Assembly (NCBI RefSeq): GCF_000003605.2
Contig: NW_003114461.1
Coordinates: 312,174 to 331,944 of the forward strand
Source of the DNA: Saccoglossus kowalevskii
Taxonomy: Eukaryota > Hemichordata > Enteropneusta > Harrimaniidae
DNA: 19,771 nucleotides
Direction of reading: 5' to 3'
Part shown: positions 11,374 through 19,032 of the stretch, in pieces
Position numbering within the stretch: position 1 is the first letter of the stretch
Layout: every line of letters starts with the position of its first letter
Made by a program: the position numbers and the translations under genes
The notes under the pieces: model-generated
Database searches by the model: none
What the model was told of the DNA's origin: nothing
What the model saw: only the letters and a program-made list of their open reading frames with translations

Positions 11374-11380
11374 TATAAAA
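11374..11380 (+). promoter_or_regulatory. TATA box of the C-type lectin gene
   Basis: TATAAAA lies 66 bp before the lectin start codon. A start site about 30 bp downstream (near 11404) would leave a 5' UTR of roughly 40 bases. A pyrimidine tract ending in CAG (11409-11420) lies between TATA and ATG. If that were a real splice acceptor, the first exon would lie further upstream and this TATA would be fortuitous. Confidence 0.55.
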
Positions 11381-11445
11381 AAGCACCACCGACATTAGAA
11401 ATTTACAGTTTTTTTTTCAGAATACAAACCACATCAACAGCAAAA

Positions 11446-11526
11446 ATGTATTGCGTGATCGTGATTGTCGTTTTAGCGAATTTATTCTGGACTGGCAGTG
11501 GGGTAGTAATCAGTAATTTGGAATTC
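11446..11526 (+). CDS. lectin gene exon 1: start codon and signal peptide
   Basis: The ATG has A at -3 and opens 27 codons with a strongly hydrophobic stretch, V4 to W15, followed by T-G-S-G, a plausible signal-peptidase site. The exon ends in phase 0 at ATTC followed by GTAAGT, a strong donor. No in-frame ATG lies between the TATA box and this codon, which decides the start. Confidence 0.8.
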
Positions 11527-14500
11527 GTAAGTTTAATTTATTTAATGACTTGTTAATATTTTAGTAATTTATTTTTTGACAATATTTCACATACCTGATA
11601 CATAGACACAATTACCAAACCATACACACTAGAGACGGCGCGTATACCCATTGTTATAACTAGTCAATGAAATTCTTAGCGGGGATGTTTCAGAAGTTGA
11701 ACCACTGCATGTGGATGACATGCGAAACGCTCTACGTTATAATGAGAGAGCTTCCAGGTAAATTTTAAATTGTGCAAGAAACGTGGTAAAAAGTTGCTAT
11801 AAGTAATAACTGAGACAAAACTCAATCATCATATTTGATAAAACCAGCCATTATTTTGCATTGGCCGAGGAGCATGGTTTTATTTGTGGTCAACGAAATG
11901 TCTTCTTGTAGTGTTTTTTCATGAACGGCTGCACTTTTATTGAGTTTTGTTAACATTTGGTAATATGCTAAAGCCTATCAGTTCTAAAAGTATATATGAT
12001 ATGACTGCGTAAGTTAGGTTACCAGAACAACTTATTTTATTTTTTAATTATTTTTCCTCAACGTGGTCAGACACTTGACCAGTTCCGCTAAACTGCCTCC
12101 TTGACTTATTTGTATCATTTGTTTCAATAACGTGAAATGGTGAAATAAAAAAAAATAATTAATTAATTGTTAATGTCGAATATAATATATGTGTATATTG
12201 TTGTCATCTAGTGTTCATATTCCATATGACACTTGATCAGTGGGTGTGGTAATCTTAACCATGCAGTATCTTTAGCATTTAGCATTTACACACCGTATCA
12301 AATAACCTATTTGAACGACAATGTTGACACGACACTATGACGTCACAGAAACGCATTGTCAAAAAAAAATGCGACTTCATTCCCGATGCATATATTAGCA
12401 TGGAGCTGGTAAATACAATGTTTGTACATTTCATTACAGAAATCTGATGAAGGCAACCACATCGGTACGTACATTGTTCGTCTCATGATTTTGTATTGCA
12501 TGTGATATTTAAAAATGAGTGCGACATACAAGGAACTGAGTGAAGGGGAAATATCGCACTAGAGATATATGCACACGCGGACTGACATTTTGTTATTAGT
12601 ATATTTTTTAAAGATTAAGGTCATTAAAATTGTTATAATGGGAACGTTTCAACATAAGTTTTTGGCTCAAACTGAAAACATTTACGCCTTTATACCTAGT
12701 ACAAAACGTGTTTTGGAGGAACAAGATTTCTTTATACATCCTCTTCGAGTCATTACTTACATACAATAAATATCAATCAACAAAATAAACCTTTTACATG
12801 TGATTTTATTTATATGTTAATTTATAATGAGTCCCATATACGGGAACCAATGGTTAGTTTTATTCTTCATGGAGATTTATTTATGTTTTCGTGTGGGAAA
12901 AGTAGTTCAAGGGCATAAATTGTTTAAACTGGATTTTATGAATTACTATGCAAAATAAACCAAAGCACTTAGATTATATGTGTTAAATGTAAATGCAAAT
13001 TTAAATCTTATGTTCGTTTTCATTAGTCGCGCACGATAATGACAATTGTATCGGCTATGAGTTTTGGTTCGATAAGAAAATGTCATGGGACGAAGCCGCG
13101 GATGCATGTGGATGTAAATTGGCAGTGGTCAATGACAGGTCTCTTTTCAATAAGTTAAGAAGATTTATTAACCAGGTAATGCTAGATAATCGCTTACAAA
13201 AACCAAAAAATAAAGGTTACTGGATTGGGGCAAGTGATAAAGCTGAGGAATTATCTTTCGAATTTTATTGCGACTCTTCCACAAGCAGCGGAATTACGCT
13301 ACCTCTTGAATATCCGCCTTGGTATGAAGATCAACCAAACAATCACATGAGAGACGGAATTGGTCAGAATTGCGTTCAAATGTGGTAAGTTTTCGTATGT
13401 ATGATGTATTTCAAGTCGAGATAAATATTACATCTACATTACCTCACTGAGTACATTGGTTGACTTGGCAACGTTATTATTTGAATGACCTTCAGATAAA
13501 TTGTTAATTATATTAACAATTTGTGTTGTATTTGTTTATGATATCGTATTTATGTTATTTTACGTGGTGATGCGAAAAGTGGCGGCTGATATATTAGGAA
13601 CACGAATTTTAGTGATGTCCAATTGTGTTTTAATTTTAGGAATCGTGATGGCAATAATGCCTTTAAATTGGACGATGACTGGTGTGCCGATGAAAAATCG
13701 TTTATCTGTCAATTTCCCTGTGAGTATAGTTTGTAATCATCGGTCAGTTGTACTATAAATTGTGTTGCCCAACCAAATTACTTCCCACGTGGAACAACGA
13801 ACACACAGAATCCCCCATGATGATACAACAACAACGTTGACATACGCCGTCCCACTAAATTCGAAATGAACATTCATCTATTATTGTGATACGTTACATG
13901 ATGAGGTACGTGACCCTGGCCATGGTAAACAACTCCAACTGGCGCGAGAAAAAGTCTCGTGTTCAATAATTGCTTATCTCTACATCATCGAGGAAGCCAG
14001 AAGCGATATATTAAACTAAACCTAACGTGTACCCATGGTTGTAACATAGTTATTATGTGTATTTTACTTTCAGTGAGCTGCTGCAGTCCTAAGTGATAAG
14101 GTAATACACGAAAGCGTTCCACGTCGGTTGAACTTGATACAAGTAGCATTCTATTTCTACATGTCACGGACTCTAATGACGCGGCGCTTCTGTGACGTCA
14201 ATATGACGTATATAGGCGGAAGCAATGTCGTTCAAATCAATATTTACTATATGAGACGCAGCCGCATTCAAGATGGCTACCCCCACTCCCATATAGTAAA
14301 TATCGATTTAAAATTAATCGCATTTCTTTGATTATCAATTGTACGCCAGCTGGTTATGACGTATAGTTGCTCGTCATCTAGAATATAATAAAATATCTGA
14401 AAAACAGTATCTTAATTGATTGACGATTACAAATCAAAATTATATCGTCACTTCGATCTGCTTTCCCGTCACCCAGTTTACGTCACAGATTCGCTTCGTC

Positions 14501-15847
14501 GCTAGAGGGCGCGATTTAAAGTAAATGTGTATTAGAATGTTCAAATGACAATTGCTATGCGGTTTTTCATTTGAAATCTGGATTTCCGGGATTTTTTTTG
14601 GCAGTGCTTTAAATCCAATGCAATTCTGCAGAGTTTTATTGTATGGCTGCTATGTGACATAGTAATTTGAAATCAAAAAAATTAAGCCTTCATACATATT
14701 TTTTTCAAAATGTAATACAGTCACGAAACGTGAACTGAGGCAATAAGTGAATATAGACCATCGGGAGCATCCTCGTCTAATGGGTAGCATTTTGAGTGCG
14801 CTTTAACTCAACCTTTGACCAACTTTGTTTTGAATAATCGGGGAAAACACTAACTTCTCCCAAATTCAAATCTTCGGAACTTTCGGTTGCGTCGTGTGCG
14901 GTTAACTGTACAAGTGAATCTTGTTGGTTTATAAGGTTGAGTTTTAGTTATAAACTGTATATGAATGCAGGTGTGTATGTGGTTAACAATCAAGTGTGGT
15001 CGTTTGGAATCTGCATATCAATATATTGTGGTCGTTTAGAATCTGTATATCAATATATTGTGGTCGTTCAGAATCTGCATATCAATATATTGTGGTCGTT
15101 TAGAATCTGCATATCAATATATTGTGGTCGTTTAGAATCTGTATATCAATATATTGTGGTCGTTTAGAATCTGCATATCAATGGATTGTGGTCGTTTAGA
15201 ATCTGCATATCAATATATTGTGGTCGTTTACAATCTGCATGTCAATAGATTGTGGTCGTTTAGAATCTGTATATCAATATATTGTGGTCGTTCAGAATCT
15301 GCATATCAATATATTGTGGTCGTTTAGAATCTGCATATCAATATATTGTGGTCGTTTACAATCTGCATGTCAATAGATTGTGGTCGTTTATAATCTGCAT
15401 ATCAATATATTGTGGTCGTTTAGAATCTGCATATCAATATATTGTGGTCATTTACAATCTGCATATCAATAGATTGTGGTCGTTTACAATCTGCATAAGA
15501 ATAGAAGCACAATAGTTTGTAGTCTGTATGCACGCAAACACACACGTGCCGATTCAAGGAAATGAACATGCATACAGAAGAACAATTCACCTGGCCATGA
15601 TAAGCAGGACAAAAGTCAATTCTCATAAGCTAATAAATACCTCACCAATTTAAATACATATGATGACGTTTTTCTGATACATGTTTGATTTTTTTCTCTC
15701 AAGTCTGCTTTGATTTGATATGTTTGCCAATTCGGAACTGTAGAATATGAGGCTTACTGAATATAATGTCGAAATAACATATTTTTCAATACCATTTCAG
15801 GCGAAACACATCGAGATGGACACGGCGAATGCAATATGTTTAATTGA
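11446..15847 (+). CDS. secreted C-type lectin domain protein, five coding exons, 196 residues
   Basis: Joining 11446-11526, 12440-12464, 13027-13384, 13640-13719 and 15801-15847 gives 591 bases: 196 codons plus TGA, no internal stop, and GT-AG at every junction. Residues 1-19 form a hydrophobic signal peptide, so the product should enter the secretory pathway. A single C-type lectin domain runs from Cys43 to Cys178. Landmarks are W56-D-E-A, Cys63, the WIG motif at 101-103, Q138-P-N, Cys151, Cys170 and F176-I-C. The likely disulfides are 63-178 and 151-170. Q138-P-N sits where calcium-binding lectins have EPN or QPD. The usual WND is replaced by L-D-D (165-167), so calcium-dependent sugar binding is uncertain. 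The loop after Cys63 is short, and Cys65 and Cys117 are extra. Family membership is very secure. The least certain parts are the 25-bp exon and the choice of last exon. Invertebrate proteins of this kind usually bind glycans or act in immunity or matrix; its specific role cannot be read here. Confidence 0.8.
11694..11757 (+). other. candidate alternative second exon (64 bp)
   Basis: It is bounded by TTTCAG before 11694 and a GTAAAT donor after CCAG at 11757. It is open in phase 0 and leaves in phase 1, the same phases as the 25-bp exon at 12440, so it could replace that exon but not be added to it: joining both runs into a TGA. In that frame it would add 21 residues including two cysteines. 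Its polypyrimidine tract is weak and another frame looks more protein-like (E-V-E-P-L-H-V-D-D), so it may be a pseudo-exon. Confidence 0.25.
12440..12464 (+). CDS. lectin gene exon 2: 25-bp micro-exon
   Basis: The acceptor TTTCATTACAG precedes 12440 and the donor GTACGT follows ATCG at 12464. It enters in phase 0 from exon 1, encodes K-S-D-E-G-N-H-I, and leaves in phase 1. G plus TC from exon 3 makes Val36. Exon 1 cannot be spliced directly to exon 3 in frame, so an intervening phase 0-to-1 exon is required. This is the best candidate for it. Confidence 0.65.
13027..13384 (+). CDS. lectin gene exon 3: main part of the C-type lectin domain
   Basis: The acceptor TTTTCATTAG precedes 13027; the donor GTAAGT begins at 13385 and splits a Trp codon. 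The exon encodes residues 36-154 and includes Cys43, W-D-E-A-A-D-A-C, the WIG motif, Q-P-N and the N-C-V-Q-M strand. An internal AACCAG-GTAATG (donor at 13176) resembles a splice donor, but the frame continues through it with sound lectin sequence. Confidence 0.92.
13640..13719 (+). CDS. lectin gene exon 4: C-terminal part of the lectin domain
   Basis: The acceptor TTTTAATTTTAG precedes 13640, whose first G completes Trp155. Residues 156-181 contain D-D-D-W-C and F-I-C-Q, the last two conserved cysteines of the fold. It ends in phase 1 at a GTGAGT donor (13720). If the donor is ignored the frame stops at TAA 13734-13736 after four further whole codons. Confidence 0.9.
14074..14096 (+). other. 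candidate alternative terminal exon of the lectin gene
   Basis: A strong acceptor (ATTTTACTTTCAG) ends at 14073. Joined in phase 1 to exon 4 it would give L-S-C-C-S-P-K and TGA at 14094-14096. An AATAAA at 14387-14392 could end such a transcript. A GTAATA donor just after the stop (14101) allows a skipped or poison 27-bp cassette as an alternative reading. Confidence 0.3.
14234..14309. repeat. near-perfect hairpin: 23-bp arms, 30-bp loop
   Basis: Arms 14234-14256 and 14287-14309 pair at 21 of 23 positions; the core is ATATTTACTATATG. The loop holds CAAGATGGC, a YY1-like word. Directly upstream lie TGACGTCA (14193-14200) and ATGACGTATATA. It may be a small palindromic MITE or a transcribed stem-loop, being inside an intron of a + strand gene. 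Confidence 0.8.
14996..15507 (+). repeat. 32-bp minisatellite, 16 copies
   Basis: Units begin GTGGTCGTTT at 14996 and recur every 32 bases exactly, to a degenerate last unit starting at 15476. There is no indel across fifteen periods. Each unit also contains AATCTGCATATC and mostly the palindrome CAATATATTG. Variation is confined to a few sites (TTTAGA/TTCAGA/TTTACA, TGCAT/TGTAT, ATATATT/ATAGATT/ATGGATT). Units 2-4 are identical to units 9-11, and units 7-8 to units 11-12, so blocks of several units were duplicated. Because 32 is not a multiple of 3, frames across the array cycle and appear as long open frames; these are not genes. Confidence 0.97.
15801..15847 (+). CDS. lectin gene exon 5: C-terminal tail and stop
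   Basis: The acceptor ATACCATTTCAG ends at 15800. GC completes Cys182 and the exon encodes E-T-H-R-D-G-H-G-E-C-N-M-F-N, then TGA at 15845-15847. The tail carries two cysteines outside the lectin fold that could pair with each other or with another chain. An AATAAA follows 46 bp after the stop, which favours this as the main terminal exon. Confidence 0.55.
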
Positions 15848-15892
15848 GAAATTAAATCTTACAATCGTACACGTGACTGGCATATAGTTTAA

Positions 15893-15898
15893 AATAAA
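15893..15898 (+). terminator. polyadenylation signal of the lectin gene
   Basis: AATAAA lies 46 bases after the exon 5 stop. A T/GT-rich stretch, GCTTTTGTGTATT (about 15922-15934), follows at the distance expected of a downstream element, so cleavage near 15910-15920 is likely. Confidence 0.6.
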
Positions 15899-15919
15899 TC
15901 TTGATTGCAAAACTAAACC

Positions 15920-16500
15920 ATGCTTTTGTGTATTCAATAGTTCAATTGTCTCAACACTCGCACATAATTGTATTCATATCGCAAAATGTAAAGGTGTGAT
16001 ATAATATCCAAGTGTTCAAATCGTGATGACACAGTCATGAATCGCTTTTGCTATTTCTTGACGATTGCATATTCGTTGATATTCTTTTTTATTTTGTTGC
16101 CCTTCTATCAGGACTTAATGTATTTATTTTACCTCATCAAATTTTTTTTACAACTTATAACATATATGGCAGCTTATCTAACATTATTCATTTTAATAGC
16201 ACTATAAATCCAAATATTGACAGGCCTAACAGTTCTTAGCCAATCGTTCCATTTACAAACTTTCTCTTTAGTTTAACGGCGCAGTTCAAACTTATTGATG
16301 CTTGGCGTCATGTCAATGCGCGAGAATTTACATAGATAAGGAATCAAAGTAAATCACCTATTGATAAATCCCTCACACAATGAATCAAATACACGTCAAT
16401 CGAGCCGCATTTGAACCTGTCTGTCACTGTATTGTCACACTGTGTATGTCTTTTACACATGTCAGCAACCGTAATCCTTCCTTGATTTATGAAGAGTGCT
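15920..16500. other. intergenic stretch between lectin gene and LINE
   Basis: No gene is supported. The frames at 16048-16239 and 16380-16574 show no conserved domain. The end of the second frame runs into the first recognisable LINE residues and may include a few decayed LINE codons. Confidence 0.5.
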
Positions 16501-16928
16501 GTCAAATTATATATGATTATTGGTTGATATCGCGTAATGGGCAGACACGCGTGGTGGGATGTTGGGAAGACTAAAATTAAAGAATTTACTCAACAATATA
16601 CAGCAAAACTTAGTAAAAATTATAAGCAAACTAAATGCACACTCAATAAAGAAATCGCACACCTTGAACAAAATACACTTAACACTCCAGCAATGAATAC
16701 AGAAATAAACGACAAAAAGGCGCTACTAGAAAACCTGTCCACACTGAAACTAAAGAGGCCGCAATCAGATCCCGGCAAAAAATCCTAAATCAGAAAGATG
16801 CGTCAACAGCGTTCTTTTTTTTTTACATTGAAAGACACATTGAGGCACCAGTTGCAGCGGTCCGGCGGTACTGTAGCTGAACATCCACATGGTGAACTGT
16901 CAAATGCAGTTAATCCAATGGAAAATCA

Positions 16929-17565
16929 CCCGGCATCGATGGACTGCCCGGGGAGTTTTATAAACACTTCTTGTCACTGATTGAACCAGATTTATAGAAT
17001 GTTTTTAAAGCCTCGTTAGAGGACGGTATTCTGCCTTTGTCTTGCCGGCGGGCTATGACAACGCTCCTTCCAATAAAGGAAATAATTCTTTGTTGTAAAG
17101 TCTTTTATGTGCTGAATTACAAGGTTTTGACAAAAGTCATTTTACTCAGGCTAAAATGTGCACTTGGTAACATTATTAACACTGTTCAAACGTACCGTGT
17201 TTCGGGCCGACAGATATTTGATAATATAAACCTACTACGTGACGTCATAACATATTTAAATGAAAATAATATCTCACTCAGCATTGTCTACTTTAGAGAC
17301 CAGGAGAATGCGTTTTATCGCATTCATCGCAGTTATCTTTTTAGTACACTGCAGGCTTTTGGATTTGGAGAACAGTTTGTCAAATACATTTAGCTCTTAC
17401 ATATCAACATTAACCTCACATATCCCATACCTTTCCCACGTGGAATACGGCAAAGCTGTTCTCATGTCAACTTCAATGAATGTATTCATTAGCCATAGAA
17501 CCGTTACTTTAAATTCGAGGTGTGAAATTTCGCAATTAATTAATCTGACTAACTATGCAAACGAT
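16929..17565 (+). pseudogene. reverse transcriptase core of the LINE, inactivated
   Basis: One frame runs from P-G-I-D-G-L-P (16929) to 17393 with a single internal TAG at 16995-16997. Motif A reads F-R-D-Q-E-N-A-F-Y: the first, catalytic-type Asp (17298-17300) is kept, the second Asp of the usual A-F-D is Tyr, and one residue appears extra. Further on, in a shifted frame, motif C is Y-A-N-D instead of Y-A-D-D (17554-17565), which removes a metal-binding Asp. The stop, the shift and these residue changes all indicate an old dead copy. Confidence 0.8.
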
Positions 17566-18166
17566 GTGTGTGTTTTTTCTCACATAAAATAGTGATTTTT
17601 TTTTTCAAACTTGTAGAGTGGCTGCACGTCTATGAACGTGGTAGCAATTCCTGTGTTAATTACGGGAAATCGCAAGGTTTATGGGTCGGCAAATGGAAAA
17701 CAACAACCGACCAATGGGTATAACCTGGAACAATAATGGTTTGAAATCTTAGGCACTTTTCCTGAAAATAATCAAGTATCCTTAGATAAAAACTGGGAAT
17801 CGACAAATCTGAATCGAAACACGCGCTTTAGTGGTAGCATTAAAACTATTACATCGATTTGTTTGTCTTTGTTCACCTCTGAAAAACGTTATGAACTTCA
17901 ACAAATGTTTCTGAAATTTGTCTGGCAAGGTCGCCATTGGGTTACTACGGAAACAGTTTACTAGCCCATAAGTGAAGGTGGCCAAGGTTTGATAAATTTG
18001 TACACACGTATTACTACTTTCCGTATTCAGTTCATTCAACGGTATTTGTATGCTAATTTAAAACACTAGTTATTTTCTTAGGATTGTACAACTTTTGAAT
18101 TATGACTATTTATCTATTTATCACACGCCTCAACAAACCAACTGTTGACCTTCTAGCATTTTATCA

Positions 18167-18216
18167 TGACATTCTCAAGACTTGGTTCTCTCTTGACATT
18201 CTCAAGACTTGGTTCT
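18167..18216 (+). repeat. 27-bp tandem duplication inside the LINE
   Basis: TGACATTCTCAAGACTTGG at 18167 recurs at 18194, a period of exactly 27 bases. In the LINE frame it doubles D-I-L-K-T-W-F-S-L. As a multiple of three it preserves the frame. It could be replication slippage after insertion or a variant already present in the source element. Confidence 0.85.
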
Positions 18217-18258
18217 TAATTTGTTACTTTAATAAAGGACAAATCATCCACGTTTCAG

Positions 18259-18459
18259 GAAGTGTGCGCAAAACCATTGTTTAATAACCCACTGGTCTTG
18301 CAACCAATTAAAAACACACCACTTAATTTGTTACATTTCCGTGAAGCTGGCATTACCAAAGTAGTTGATCTGATAGGTTACGGTAGTAATAATTGGCTAC
18401 AAGTTGATAATTTACATGAAATAGTACCCATATATTCAAAGAGACTGATTGGCCCTTGA
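18259..18459 (+). pseudogene. LINE ORF2 fragment, post-RT connector
   Basis: The frame holds P-L-F-N-N-P-L, I-K-N-T-P-L-N, H-F-R-E-A-G-I-T-K and G-Y-G-S-N-N-W-L-Q, then TGA at 18457-18459. It matches the connector between reverse transcriptase and C-terminal finger in Tx1-like elements as I recognise them. The fragment is not autonomous. Confidence 0.7.
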
Positions 18460-18529
18460 TGCGACACACCAAGCCATACCAACTCATTGGTAACATTATT
18501 GACAATAACAATGATATAATAAATAACAA

Positions 18530-18955
18530 ATGAAATACAAATACCTGACAACAACAACAACAACAACAACTACTCACTTTATTAATAAGGGCAATACCAT
18601 TCTATTAAATTGCCCGCTGTACAAATTTGACAAGGGAGAATATATAAATTTCTTGTATCAAAATAAAATGTCAAAAGTAACAACACTCAGCGATAATGTC
18701 TGGAGAGATGTTCTATCTCTCAACCTTGTCTACAAACCTAATTTTACAGATTACTACTTCCTTCCAACCAACCACAAAAAGGATGGTGACCTACAGTGGC
18801 GTCTCTTGCACGCTGCATATCCTACAGGTGGTCATTTATTGAAATCTCAAATACGTACGTCAGATGAATGTCTTTTCTGTAACGAAAACGATGATTTGGT
18901 GCACACCTTTGTTGAATGTCCGAGACTGGCCCCTATTTTGAAACATTCGATATAA
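18530..18955 (+). pseudogene. LINE ORF2 C-terminal part with zinc-finger (zf-RVT type)
   Basis: This 141-codon frame ends at TAA 18953-18955. Its first residues include a run of threonines coded by a CAA/ACA repeat. The later part has D-L-Q-W-R-L-L-H and P-T-G-G-H-L-L, then a finger C-x2-C-x7-H-x4-C at 18869-18919, the usual C-terminal zinc-binding module of these retrotransposons. The ATG at its start is internal to the element and not a true start. Confidence 0.75.
18548..18570 (+). repeat. (ACA)n microsatellite within the LINE
   Basis: Nearly eight copies of ACA run from 18548 to 18570, inside the LINE C-terminal frame, where they would encode a threonine run. It probably expanded after insertion. 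Confidence 0.9.
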
Positions 18956-19032
18956 TAACTCACAAGCTACCAAACATTAACACCACTATATTCATCACTA
19001 TCTGACAGGGCTAGCGAACCTGGAAAAATGCT

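Larger units (their letters stand above)
13720..15800 (+). other. last intron of the lectin gene, repeat-rich
   Basis: A 2.1-kb intron by the preferred model. It holds a possible alternative terminal exon (14074), a CRE palindrome (14193-14200), a 23-bp-arm hairpin (14234-14309), an AGAGGGCGC motif (14503-14519), a degenerate tRNA-like stretch near 14770-14880 that I do not accept as a tRNA, and the 32-bp minisatellite. No gene on the opposite strand is evident. Confidence 0.6.

Noticed and set aside
13172-13181. Splice-donor-like CAG-GTAAT within lectin exon 3.
   Set aside because: The reading frame continues with conserved lectin sequence (the WIG motif) directly downstream, so it is not an exon end in the main transcript.
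14765-14880. tRNA-like stretch with an A-box-like CTAATGGGTAGC and a weak B-box-like ATTCAAATC.
   Set aside because: The box spacing is too long, no clover-leaf stems could be drawn, and the B box has several mismatches. At most a decayed SINE head.
14996-15507. Possible CRISPR-like array.
   Set aside because: The units are contiguous and nearly identical with no unique spacers, and the context is a eukaryotic intron.
14937-15515. Two long + strand frames over the minisatellite that look like repeat proteins.
   Set aside because: They follow from a stop-free 32-bp unit whose frame rotates every unit. There is no start context, splice context or family; the array is intronic.
17260-17592. 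110-codon + strand frame taken as one gene.
   Set aside because: Its first half is an off-frame shadow of the RT segment. Only its end (Y-A-N-D) is true LINE sequence after a frameshift.
17782-18577. Minus-strand frames at 17782-18039 and 18353-18577.
   Set aside because: They are antisense shadows of LINE ORF2 coding sequence on the + strand.
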